DNA of 19,763 nucleotides from an uncultured Oscillospiraceae bacterium (GTDB lineage Bacteria; Bacillota; Clostridia; Oscillospirales; Oscillospiraceae), in contig CAKTQE010000043.1 of assembly GCA_934593275.1 (NCBI GenBank), forward strand, positions 1 to 19,763, read 5' to 3'. The notes below the pieces were generated by a model, which searched no databases, was not told the origin of the DNA, and saw only the letters and a program-made list of their open reading frames with translations. Positions 1-6,636 of the stretch are shown piece by piece (positions within the stretch are counted from its first letter, which is position 1; each line of letters starts with the position of its first letter). A program made the position numbers and the translations under genes.

Positions 1-66
1 AAAACAGGCCGCGTTCAGCCCCACCAGCACGGCCCGCTCCTGTTTGGTTTCCTGCAATTGTTCCAT
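1..66 (-). CDS. hflX: Probable GTPase HflX, N-terminal fragment (cut by window edge)
   Basis: Only the first 22 codons are inside the window. The peptide begins MEQLQETKQERAVLVGLN, and the ERAVLVGLN stretch resembles the first beta strand of the HflX N-terminal domain (a ribosome-associated GTPase that splits stalled ribosomes). The ATG at 66-64 is preceded by GGAGG with a 6-base gap (AAACAT follows the box), and a good promoter lies upstream, so the start is well supported. The identity rests on one short motif and could be another protein with a similar N-terminus. The gene is transcribed in the same direction as rpmE, whose terminator lies just before the hflX promoter. Confidence 0.5.
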   Translation of the reverse strand, partial: MEQLQETKQERAVLVGLNAACF

Positions 67-136
67 ATGTTTCCTCCGCTGCTTCTCTATCCCCGGATTT
101 CCATATTGGGATGTTCTTGTCTGATCCTTTTATAAA

Positions 137-166
137 ATTATACCACAGCCGCCGGGTCTGGGGCAA
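137..166 (-). promoter_or_regulatory. Promoter of the hflX-like gene
   Basis: Read on the minus strand there is a -35 box TTGCCC (166-161), an 18-base spacer and a perfect -10 box TATAAT (142-137) preceded by TG at the extended -10 position. The predicted start is about 60 bases upstream of the ATG. The promoter begins directly after the T-tract of the rpmE terminator, so the two units are insulated. Confidence 0.7.
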
Positions 167-168
167 CC

Positions 169-208
169 AAAAAATACAAAAAACCCGCACTACCAACGTA
201 GTGCGGGT
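169..208 (-). terminator. Rho-independent terminator of rpmE
   Basis: A perfect 10-bp stem (ACCCGCACTA at 183-192 with TAGTGCGGGT at 199-208) encloses a 6-base loop. On the minus strand it is followed by a T-rich run (complement of 169-182). It lies 11 bases past the rpmE stop codon. Confidence 0.9.
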
Positions 209-219
209 AATTGGGTTTC

Positions 220-420
220 TTACTTCAGGCCGAAACGCTTGTTGAAGCGATCAACACGTCCACCGGTGTCAACCAGCTTCTGCTTGCCGGTATAGAAAGG
301 GTGGCACTTGGAGCAGATTTCAACACGAATGTCCTTCTTGGTAGAACCGGTCGTGATGACGTTACCACAGGCACAGCGAATGGTGGTCTGTTCGTAGTTA
401 GGATGGATACCTTCCTTCAT
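220..420 (-). CDS. rpmE: 50S ribosomal protein L31, zinc-binding type
   Basis: This is a 66-residue protein of the bL31 family, a component of the large ribosomal subunit that helps bridge the central protuberance to the 30S head. It begins [11 protein letters not shown] and has the four zinc cysteines C16, C18, C36 and C39 (CAC...CSKC), then HPFYTG and a C-terminal FNKRFG. It is therefore the C+ zinc form, not the zinc-independent paralogue. The reading frame is open further upstream (in-frame ATGs at 450 and 468), but the ATG at 420 gives the family's normal start and length. It has a GAGGTG ribosome binding site within the sequence AAAGAGGTGAAAGAAATG. The gene is monocistronic, with its own promoter and terminator. 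Confidence 0.96.
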   Translation of the reverse strand: MKEGIHPNYEQTTIRCACGNVITTGSTKKDIRVEICSKCHPFYTGKQKLVDTGGRVDRFNKRFGLK

Positions 421-447
421 TTCTTTCACCTCTTTCATATCAGTTAA

Positions 448-463
448 AGGGCATAAATGCCCT
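448..463 (-). promoter_or_regulatory. Palindrome in the rpmE leader
   Basis: AGGGCATAAATGCCCT is a perfect inverted repeat (7-bp arms, 2-base centre; 6 bp and 4 bases as an RNA hairpin). It lies in the rpmE 5' untranslated region, about 16 bases downstream of the predicted transcription start and upstream of the ribosome binding site. It could be an RNA element for autogenous control by L31, or a DNA operator. The sequence alone does not decide. Confidence 0.4.
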
Positions 464-486
464 AGCAATCCTCAAATCGCCTGAGT

Positions 487-515
487 ATAATATCACAGGC
501 ATGAGGAAAATGCAA
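487..515 (-). promoter_or_regulatory. Promoter of rpmE
   Basis: On the minus strand there is a -35 box TTGCAT (515-510), a spacer of exactly 17 bases and a -10 box TATTAT (492-487), with TG one base upstream of the -10 (extended -10). The start would fall near 480, giving a leader of about 60 bases. Confidence 0.75.
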
Positions 516-552
516 GTGTTTTTTTGATTTTATCGAAAAATATTTTTACACC

Positions 553-1776
553 TTAAAAGGCCCAGTTGCCGTTGCGGAAAATCGGCTTTACAGAGCCGTC
601 AGCGCAGATGGCATCGATGTTCATGGTGTCGCAGCCGATCATAAAGTCCTCATGGATCATGGAGTCGTTGATGCCCAGCTCCCGGCACTCCTCCAAGGAC
701 TTATTCTGGAAGTCCTCAATGGTATCCGGGAAGCCCATGCCCAGAGCCAGATGGCAGGCGGCGTTTTCGTCAAACAGGGTGTTATAGAACAGCAGACCAC
801 TTTCAGCAATAGGGCTGGCCTGGGGAACCAGTGCGCACTCGCCCAGATAGGCAGCGCCCTCGTCCATGGAAATCATGGATTTCAGCAGCTCCTCGCCGTT
901 TTCCGCGTGAACCTCCACAGCCTTACCCTGGGCAAAGCGGATGGAGAAGTTTTCAATCAACTGGCCCCGGTAGCTCAGGGGCTTGGTGGCGTAGACAATG
1001 CCCTCGGCTTCTCCCCGCTTGGGAGAGACAAAGCATTCCTCTGTAGGGATGTTGGGGTTAAAGAAAATGCCGTCCCGGCTGGTTTCCCCGCCGCCGCAGA
1101 ACCGGCTCTGGGGGATCATACCAACGGTCAGGTCCGTGCCGTTATCGGCGGTATAATGCAGCGTGCGGATGTTCAGGCCGTTCAGGTACTCGCAGCGGCT
1201 CTGCAGATCCCGGTCGTGGTCTTCCCAAGCCTTGATGGGGTCCTCTGTCACACGGGAGGCGGACAAAATGGCCTGCCACAGCTTTTCTACGGCAGTGCTG
1301 GTACGCTCACCGGGGAACACCTTTTTAGCCCAGGCATTTCCGGGTACCGCGGCAATGCACCACTGCTGGCGGTTTTCCAGCTGGTCCTGATAGGGCTTGA
1401 CGATGGGATAGGACATCCGGCGGGCCTTGACCACCTTTTCCATATTGATGCCCTTGAGACCGTCAGGGTCCTCGGAAATCAGATGGATACGGCAGGGCAG
1501 CACATCGACCTCATGCTGATATTTGGCTTTCTGCCACTCCTCCACGGTACCCATGGTGGTCACGGAGCGATAACGGGTGTGGATTTTGGTCAGGGGCTGG
1601 TAATTCCACTCCACGGTGACCTTTTTGGCCTTGGCCTTATAGGCTTCCTCCACCACCATCTGTACAAATTCCGGCTGATCCAAATCCGCATAGACCAGAA
1701 CCTCCTGGCCCTTGCGTACATTGACACCGGTGCGAACGATCAAGCGGGCATATTCCCGCAGAACGGTTTTTTTCAT
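553..1776 (-). CDS. M29 family metallo-aminopeptidase
   Basis: This 407-residue protein matches the thermophilic M29 aminopeptidase family (AmpS/PepS/aminopeptidase T), cytosolic dimetal exopeptidases that trim N-terminal residues. Candidate metal ligands are in the family's order and context: E248 (NIPTEECF), E313 (LGECALVP), H342 (CHLALGMG), and H375 and D377 (HEDFMIG). The C-terminus ends GNWAF. The length is typical (about 410). The frame extends to 1851, but I chose the ATG at 1776 (MKKTVLREYARL) because AGGAG sits 10 bases before it. The in-frame ATG nine bases earlier is only one base from the same box. A strong promoter precedes it. I see no convincing hairpin terminator after the stop, only AT-rich sequence before the rpmE promoter. 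Confidence 0.92.
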   Translation of the reverse strand: MKKTVLREYARLIVRTGVNVRKGQEVLVYADLDQPEFVQMVVEEAYKAKAKKVTVEWNYQPLTKIHTRYRSVTTMGTVEEWQKAKYQHEVDVLPCRIHLISEDPDGLKGINMEKVVKARRMSYPIVKPYQDQLENRQQWCIAAVPGNAWAKKVFPGERTSTAVEKLWQAILSASRVTEDPIKAWEDHDRDLQSRCEYLNGLNIRTLHYTADNGTDLTVGMIPQSRFCGGGETSRDGIFFNPNIPTEECFVSPKRGEAEGIVYATKPLSYRGQLIENFSIRFAQGKAVEVHAENGEELLKSMISMDEGAAYLGECALVPQASPIAESGLLFYNTLFDENAACHLALGMGFPDTIEDFQNKSLEECRELGINDSMIHEDFMIGCDTMNIDAICADGSVKPIFRNGNWAF

Positions 1777-1810
1777 AGGGGTCATTCTCCTTTTTCGGAA
1801 AGATTGGGCT

Positions 1811-1839
1811 ATTATAGCAGACTTTTGTAAAAAGGTCAA
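1811..1839 (-). promoter_or_regulatory. Promoter of the M29 aminopeptidase gene
   Basis: On the minus strand there is a -35 box TTGACC (1839-1834), a 17-base spacer and a perfect TATAAT (1816-1811) with an extended TG. The start is near 1804, giving a 5' leader of under 30 bases. Confidence 0.85.
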
Positions 1840-1845
1840 CGGATA

Positions 1846-1874
1846 TTGCATTTTCTGTCATTTTCCTTTATAAT
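1846..1874 (+). promoter_or_regulatory. Promoter of the homocysteine methyltransferase-birA operon
   Basis: A -35 box TTGCAT (1846-1851), a 17-base spacer and a perfect -10 box TATAAT (1869-1874). Transcription should start near 1881, leaving about 24 bases of leader. This is too short to hold a SAM or T-box riboswitch. Its -35 is only 6 bases from the -35 of the divergent aminopeptidase promoter. Confidence 0.85.
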
Positions 1875-1904
1875 ATACGCATCTTTGTGAATCGAGGTCC
1901 TCCT

Positions 1905-2789
1905 ATGCTGACAAAAGAAGAATTCAAGGCTCTGCTCTCCCAAGGCCCGGTACTGCTGGACGGTGCCACCGGCTCCTATCTCCGGGCCAAGGGAATGCCC
2001 CGGAACTGCGCCACAGAGGAATGGGTGCTGCGCAATCCGGAGGTGCTGGTGGAGCTTCAAAGGGAATACCGGGAGGCCGGGAGTAAAATCATCTACGCCC
2101 CCACCTTTCAGGCCCAGCCCATGGCCCTTGAACGCATTGGCCTGGAAAAGCACACCGAAGCCATCAACGCCCAGCTTCTGGCCCTGAGCCGTTCCGCCGC
2201 CCCGGACTGTTTTATTGCCGGAGATATGGCCACCCTGGCCGCTTTCTGTGACAGCTGGGACCCGGACAACTTTGACCTGCTGGTGGAAAACTACCGCCGC
2301 CAGATTCGGGGGCTTCTTGACGGCGGGGCGGATCTGCTGGTAGGCGAGACCCTGCTCTATCCCCAGGAGGCGGAGGCCATTCTCACCGCCGCGGAACTGG
2401 AAGGGGCCGGTGCCACCATGATCACCTACTCCATGCAATCCGGAGGCTTTCTCTACAGTGGCCACGATGCAGGGCCGCTGATGGAGCAGCTGGAGCAGTG
2501 GGGGGCCTGCGCCGTGGGCTTTAACTGCGTGGCCGCCGATGACATGACGGCCCATCTGGTAAGCAAGCTGCGGCGGCATACCAAGCTTCCCCTGATTTCC
2601 AAGCCCAACGCCGGAAATCCCACGATCAATGCCGAGGGTCTGGCTGAATACAAGCTGGAACCGGAACCCTTTGCCAAAATCCAGATGGAGGCCTATCGTA
2701 ACGGTGCCACCCTCTTAGGCGGCTGCTGCGGCACCACCCCCCGGCATATGAAGGCCCTGGAACGTCTTTTGGAGGACTGCCATGAATAA
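1905..2789 (+). CDS. Homocysteine S-methyltransferase family protein
   Basis: This 294-residue protein is a single homocysteine-binding TIM-barrel domain (pfam02574), as in MmuM, BHMT and the N-terminal module of MetH. It starts with the LLDGATGSYL motif and ends with the zinc site: C208 in GFNC, and C274 and C275 in GGCCGTTP. It should transfer a methyl group to homocysteine to make methionine. The methyl donor (S-methylmethionine, betaine or a corrinoid/folate partner) cannot be told from sequence, so no gene symbol is given. The frame has an upstream GTG at 1887, but the ATG at 1905 has GAGG 7 bases before it. The next gene starts 8 bases before this stop, which suggests translational coupling. 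No other methionine gene is in the window. Confidence 0.9.
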   Translation: MLTKEEFKALLSQGPVLLDGATGSYLRAKGMPRNCATEEWVLRNPEVLVELQREYREAGSKIIYAPTFQAQPMALERIGLEKHTEAINAQLLALSRSAAPDCFIAGDMATLAAFCDSWDPDNFDLLVENYRRQIRGLLDGGADLLVGETLLYPQEAEAILTAAELEGAGATMITYSMQSGGFLYSGHDAGPLMEQLEQWGACAVGFNCVAADDMTAHLVSKLRRHTKLPLISKPNAGNPTINAEGLAEYKLEPEPFAKIQMEAYRNGATLLGGCCGTTPRHMKALERLLEDCHE

Positions 2790-4200
2790 AAATGTCCACT
2801 TTTATGTTCAGCCCAAAAGTGCCATTGTGGCACTGATGACTCTGTGCCTGAGCCTCTCGGCGGTGGGACGGATCTATCTCTACTGTTCTTCCGATCTCCC
2901 CACATACACCAGTGTGTGGCTGCAGCTGGTGCTGCCTGTGGCGGCCACGGTGCTGTATATGCTGACGGTGCTGCTGGACGGTCAGGAGCGGTTTTACAAA
3001 ACCGCCATTCCCGTGTGGCTGTTTGCGCTGTTTTCCGCCGTCTGGGTGCGTCACAATCTGAACGGGCGGATGCTGATTGCCCTAAGCTGGATAGCCCTGT
3101 TTTTCTTTTGTTTCATCTATACAGACCTGACCTCCGGCATCCGGCTCCACCGGTCCTGGCTGCTGTTTCCCTTGATGCTGGCCCCTATGGCCACAGTGGT
3201 TTTTTATAACCGTCAGGCAATTTTTCTCCGGGACTGGAACGCCGTTGTGCTGTTGCTTCCCAACACGCTGCTGTTCTTAGGATGTACGGCTCTGATTTTC
3301 GCCATTCGGGTCCACCCCGCCGGAGAATACCACCCCACCTGGGGGGACCGGGTGGATGGCCGGAGAATTCGTTCCCTGCCTCCTGTCAACTACATCATTC
3401 CCTACATCATGGTAAACCGCAACGGCTCCTCCAATCTTTTTGAGCAGGCCTTTGAAATCACCAATGCAGACCGCTATATCCGGCAAAAACGCCGAGAGGG
3501 ACTGAGCAGCTTTGGTCTGACCCATGTGTTCCTCACCGCCTATTGCCGGGCCATTGCCAAGTATCCCGGAATCAACCGGTTTATCGCCGGTCAGAAAATT
3601 TACTCCCGGGGTGAGGACATTCAGTTCAGCATGACCATCAAAAAGGAAATGAGTACCGATGGCGCGGAAACGGAAATCAAGCTTCACCTCAGCCCCAGGG
3701 ATACGGTTTACGATGTCTATAAAAAGATGAATGACGAGATCACCAAGGCCAAAAACGCGCCTTTGGATGCCGGAGTGGACAACGCCGCCTATGCTTTGAC
3801 GCTGGTTCCCGGGGTGTTCCTGAAATTTACGGTGTGGCTGCTGAAAACCCTGGATTATTTTGGGCTGCTGCCAAAAGCCCTTTTGGAACTGAGTCCTTTC
3901 CATGGCAGCGTGTATTTTACCTCCATGGGTTCTCTGGGCATCCCCCCTGTTTATCACCATCTGTATGACTTTGGCAATCTTCCCGTATTCGGTGCTTTCG
4001 GCTGCAAGCGCAAGGAATTGGAGGTCCAGGAGGACGGCTCTGTGGTCCAGAAAAAGTACGTAGACTTCCGCTTTACCATGGACGAGCGCATTGTTGACGG
4101 CTTTTATTATGCCGCTTTCCTTAAATATCTTCGCCGCCTGATCCAGCATCCGGAGGTACTGGACCTGGCTCCCGAGGAAGTAATAAAGGATGTGGATTAA
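2782..4200 (+). CDS. Membrane protein with C-terminal E2/CAT-like acyltransferase domain, catalytic His replaced
   Basis: The 472-residue product has two parts. Residues about 12-175 hold some six hydrophobic segments (near 12-30, 43-63, 72-90, 95-113, 124-142 and 151-175). Residues about 185-472 resemble the catalytic domain of 2-oxoacid dehydrogenase E2 and chloramphenicol acetyltransferase (pfam00198), with SPFHGSVYFTSMGSLGI, NLPVFGAFG and the C-terminal MDERIVDGFYYAAF. E2/CAT enzymes have HxxxDG, with His as the general base. Here the His position is E435, while D439-G440 remain. There is no lipoyl or subunit-binding domain and no E1/E3 gene nearby. It overlaps the gene before by 8 bases and shares its stop with the birA start (TAATG). 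It has a GGAGG site. I recall soluble His-less relatives in Clostridia, so this may be a family trait. The role is unknown; it may be a membrane-anchored pseudoenzyme. Confidence 0.8.
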   Translation: MNKNVHFYVQPKSAIVALMTLCLSLSAVGRIYLYCSSDLPTYTSVWLQLVLPVAATVLYMLTVLLDGQERFYKTAIPVWLFALFSAVWVRHNLNGRMLIALSWIALFFFCFIYTDLTSGIRLHRSWLLFPLMLAPMATVVFYNRQAIFLRDWNAVVLLLPNTLLFLGCTALIFAIRVHPAGEYHPTWGDRVDGRRIRSLPPVNYIIPYIMVNRNGSSNLFEQAFEITNADRYIRQKRREGLSSFGLTHVFLTAYCRAIAKYPGINRFIAGQKIYSRGEDIQFSMTIKKEMSTDGAETEIKLHLSPRDTVYDVYKKMNDEITKAKNAPLDAGVDNAAYALTLVPGVFLKFTVWLLKTLDYFGLLPKALLELSPFHGSVYFTSMGSLGIPPVYHHLYDFGNLPVFGAFGCKRKELEVQEDGSVVQKKYVDFRFTMDERIVDGFYYAAFLKYLRRLIQHPEVLDLAPEEVIKDVD

Positions 4201-4991
4201 TGAAAGATGCCATTTTAAATGCCCTGTCCCCGGATTATCCCTGGAAAGATTCTTTTTATTGGTTTGATTCCGTTGATTCCACCAATACATACCTGAAAAC
4301 CGCCGCCCGACAAGGCGCGCCCCATGGCACCGTGGCCGTGGCAGACTGCCAGACCGGCGGCAAGGGGCGGCTGGGCCGCAGCTTTCAGTCCCCCGGCGGT
4401 GTAGGGGTGTACCTGAGTATGCTGCTGCGCCCCCAGTGTCCCCCGGAGGAGCTGATGCACCTGACCTGCGCCGTAGGGGCTGCCATGTGCGATGCCCTGG
4501 AACAGGCTTCCGGACTCCGGCCCGGTATCAAATGGACCAACGACCTGGTATACGGACACAAAAAAGCCGCAGGGATCCTCACGGAACTGGGCATGAGTCC
4601 GGAGGGGTTTTATGCCGTGGTGGGCATTGGAGTCAACTGCTGCCAAGGCCCCCAGGACTTTCCCCAGGAACTCCGGGACCGGGCCACGTCCCTTTCCATG
4701 GAGACAGGACGCTCCATTGACCGCAGCCTGGTAGCCGCCGCCATGATGGATGCCCTTTACCGCATGGATACGGGACTGCTGACCCAAAAGGAAGCCATGC
4801 TTCGGCGGTACAAACAGGACTGCGTGACCCTGGGCAAGGAAATTTCCCTGGTTCGGGGAGAACAGGTCTCCCACGGTCAAGCTTTGGACATCGGTGACAA
4901 CGGCGATCTGATCGTTCGGTTCTCCGATGGCCATATCGAGGCCGTCAGCTCCGGAGAGGTCAGCGTCCGGGGGATGTATGGGTATGTCTGA
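4200..4991 (+). CDS. birA: Biotin-[acetyl-CoA carboxylase] ligase, no DNA-binding domain
   Basis: This is a 263-residue cytosolic biotin protein ligase. It makes biotinyl-AMP and attaches biotin to a lysine of biotin carboxyl carrier domains. Visible motifs are DSTN (26-29), GKGRLGR (54-60, the adenylate-binding loop), KWTNDL (111-116) followed by lysines 121 and 122, GIGVN near 153-157, and a small C-terminal SH3-like domain. It lacks the N-terminal helix-turn-helix of bifunctional BirA, so it should not repress biotin genes. The start ATG overlaps the upstream stop by one base (TAATG), a sign of reinitiation. No biotin-dependent enzyme or biotin synthesis gene lies in the window. Confidence 0.93.
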   Translation: MKDAILNALSPDYPWKDSFYWFDSVDSTNTYLKTAARQGAPHGTVAVADCQTGGKGRLGRSFQSPGGVGVYLSMLLRPQCPPEELMHLTCAVGAAMCDALEQASGLRPGIKWTNDLVYGHKKAAGILTELGMSPEGFYAVVGIGVNCCQGPQDFPQELRDRATSLSMETGRSIDRSLVAAAMMDALYRMDTGLLTQKEAMLRRYKQDCVTLGKEISLVRGEQVSHGQALDIGDNGDLIVRFSDGHIEAVSSGEVSVRGMYGYV

Positions 4992-5030
4992 CCCCATGCC
5001 TACCACCAATCGGCCATTGGAACCGTAAAG

Positions 5031-5051
5031 CCAGCCCCTTGCCGGGGCTGG
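5031..5051. repeat. GC-rich hairpin downstream of birA
   Basis: An 8-bp perfect stem (CCAGCCCC at 5031-5038 with GGGGCTGG at 5044-5051) and a 5-base loop lie 40 bases after birA. No T-run follows on either strand, so it is not a standard terminator. It may be an RNA-stabilising hairpin or part of the REP-like array next to it. Confidence 0.5.
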
Positions 5052-5053
5052 AT

Positions 5054-5161
5054 GGCGTTGGGTCAACGCCGCTACAGTGGGGTGTACCGTGTATTGGGTG
5101 ATACCATTCATCCGCATAGGTTATAATTGCAACGTGGCGGGCGGCAGGTTGCCGCCCCTAC
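5054..5161. repeat. Pair of REP-like 22-base hairpin units
   Basis: Two 22-base units occupy 5054-5075 and 5140-5161. Each is a 7-bp stem starting GGCG, a GGT loop, the complementary arm ending CGCC, one base, then CTAC. They differ at three stem base pairs, and all three differences are compensated on the opposite arm. The second unit's stem extends by one further G-C pair. The sequence between them (5076-5139) shows no coding potential. This resembles REP-type intergenic palindromes; whether it is repeated across the genome cannot be seen here. Confidence 0.55.
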
Positions 5162-5280
5162 GACAATGTACTGCGTTTTTCGCATTTTTAGGACACAAAA
5201 CATATATAAGAACGCTAAATATACGGTAATGCAGAACAAACACACTGTATAGTCGGTACTTCGCGCAGCAAATCAAAAAT

Positions 5281-5321
5281 AAGGACATGGCACCAAAAAA
5301 CGTGCCATGTCCTTGCTTTTT
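5281..5321. terminator. Bidirectional terminator between birA and pepT
   Basis: A perfect 13-bp stem (AAGGACATGGCAC at 5281-5293 with GTGCCATGTCCTT at 5302-5314) has an 8-base A-rich loop. On the plus strand GCTTTTTG follows, which can end the birA operon. On the minus strand ATTTTTGATTTG follows, which can end pepT. The genes converge here. The rest of the 4992-5338 gap (5162-5280) is AT-rich with nothing recognisable. Confidence 0.88.
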
Positions 5322-5338
5322 GCGCTCTTATTTTGAAA

Positions 5339-6544
5339 TTAAGCCATCCGCAGGATGTTTACCAGCATTTCCACGCACTGCTCCATATCCTCTGTGGGGA
5401 TATACTCAAAGCGGCCATGGTAGTTTTCGCCGCCGGTGCAGAGGTTGGGACAGGGCAGGCCCTCGTAGGAGAGTCTTGCGCCGTCTGTGCCGCCACGGAC
5501 GGGGACTTCCTTGGGTGTCATGCCCGCCAGGGTCATGGCCCGCTTGGCCCGGTCCACGATTTCCATGCAGGGTTCGATTTTCTCCCGCATGTTGAAATAG
5601 CTGTCCCGGAGGGTCAGCTCCACTGTTCCCTGGCCGTATTTCTGATTCAGGAATGCGGCAACCGTGGCCATGGTGTTCTTCTTCTGCTGGAATTTTTCCA
5701 TGTCATGGTCCCGGATGATGTAGCGCAGGACGCTCTTTTCCACTTCCCCCTCCATATCCGTCAGGTGGATAAAGCCCTCGTAGTCCTGGGTATACTCCGG
5801 CTTCTGGGCCACAGGCATCAGGCTCTGGAACTCCATGGCGATATACTGGGAGTTTACCATCTTGTCCTTGGCAGAACCGGGGTGGATATTCAGACCGTGG
5901 AACGTGACGGTGGCCCCGGCGGCATTGAAGTTTTCGTATTCGATCTCCCCTACCGTGCCGCCGTCGGCGGTGTAGGCGTAATCCGCGGCAAAGCCCGGAA
6001 CATCAAACCGGTCCGCGCCGCTGCCGATTTCCTCGTCAGGGGTAAAGCCGATTTTTAAGGTGGCGTGTTTGCCCCCCTCCGTGAGAAGCCGCTGGGCGGC
6101 GGTCAGAATTTCCGACACGCCGGCCTTGTCGTCAGCACCCAAAAGGGTGGTGCCGTCGGTGACGATCAGGTGCTTGCCCCGGTTCTTTTTCAGGGACTCA
6201 TAGTCCTTTTCCCGAAGATAGATGCCCTTTTCCTCATTCAGCAGCACATCTCCCCCGTTGTATTCAACGACTCTTGCCCGGATGTTTTTACCGGAGGCAT
6301 CGGGGGCCGTATCCATATGGGCGATGAGTCCAATGGTGGGCAGACTCGGGTCACCGGGTACCGTGCCGTAAACATAGCCGTTTTCATCCATGTGGGCATC
6401 ACGAATGCCCATGGCTTTCATTTCCTCTGCCAGTGCGGCCCCCAGGACCTTCTGGCCCGGTGTGGAGGGGCAGGTTTCGGAAAATTCATCGGAAGTGGTT
6501 TCGTAGCTTACATAGCGCAGAAAGCGTTCAACAACTGTTTCCAT
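5339..6544 (-). CDS. pepT: Peptidase T (tripeptide aminopeptidase)
   Basis: This 401-residue M20B zinc peptidase removes the N-terminal residue from tripeptides in the cytosol. The expected dimetal ligands are present: H76 and D78 (AHMDTAP), D138/D139 (GADDKAG), the catalytic Glu pair E171-E172 (PDEEIG), D194 (TADGG) and H376 (ENYHGRFE). The length is near the family's usual 405-410. The frame extends upstream to 6598, but the ATG at 6544 has AAAGGAG 7-8 bases before it and gives the family's METVVERFLRYV start. It lies 92 bases downstream of ackA on the same strand, past the ackA terminator. I see no clear promoter of its own, so it may depend on read-through. It ends at a bidirectional terminator. 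Confidence 0.95.
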   Translation of the reverse strand: METVVERFLRYVSYETTSDEFSETCPSTPGQKVLGAALAEEMKAMGIRDAHMDENGYVYGTVPGDPSLPTIGLIAHMDTAPDASGKNIRARVVEYNGGDVLLNEEKGIYLREKDYESLKKNRGKHLIVTDGTTLLGADDKAGVSEILTAAQRLLTEGGKHATLKIGFTPDEEIGSGADRFDVPGFAADYAYTADGGTVGEIEYENFNAAGATVTFHGLNIHPGSAKDKMVNSQYIAMEFQSLMPVAQKPEYTQDYEGFIHLTDMEGEVEKSVLRYIIRDHDMEKFQQKKNTMATVAAFLNQKYGQGTVELTLRDSYFNMREKIEPCMEIVDRAKRAMTLAGMTPKEVPVRGGTDGARLSYEGLPCPNLCTGGENYHGRFEYIPTEDMEQCVEMLVNILRMA

Positions 6545-6564
6545 GGTGTTCTCCTTTCGGGGCA

Positions 6565-6586
6565 GGGCCAAACGGTCCTTTGGCCC
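6565..6586 (-). promoter_or_regulatory. Hairpin in the pepT leader
   Basis: GGGCCAAA (6565-6572) and TTTGGCCC (6579-6586) form a perfect 8-bp stem with a 6-base loop, ending about 10 bases before the pepT ribosome binding site. There is no T-run, so it does not look like a terminator. It may cap a processed 5' end or affect pepT translation. Confidence 0.4.
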
Positions 6587-6596
6587 GCCCGGTTTC

Positions 6597-6624
6597 AAAA
6601 AGGCCGCCGCTTTTCGCGGCGGCC
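6597..6624 (-). terminator. Rho-independent terminator of ackA
   Basis: A perfect 9-bp all-GC stem (GGCCGCCGC at 6602-6610 with GCGGCGGCC at 6616-6624) has a 5-base loop. On the minus strand TTTTTG follows (complement of 6597-6601). It begins 13 bases after the ackA stop. The short T-run could allow some read-through into pepT. Confidence 0.85.
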
Positions 6625-6636
6625 CTTGGCGTATGT

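Noticed and set aside
652..1830. 392-codon open frame opposite the M29 aminopeptidase
   Set aside because: It is the mirror of a well supported gene, with no ribosome binding site and no family features.
1875..1904. SAM or T-box riboswitch before the homocysteine methyltransferase
   Set aside because: The promoter leaves only about 24 bases of leader, too short for either, and no motif is present.
5031..5051. Terminator of birA at the first GC-rich hairpin
   Set aside because: No T-run follows the stem. The bidirectional hairpin at 5281-5321 is a far better terminator.
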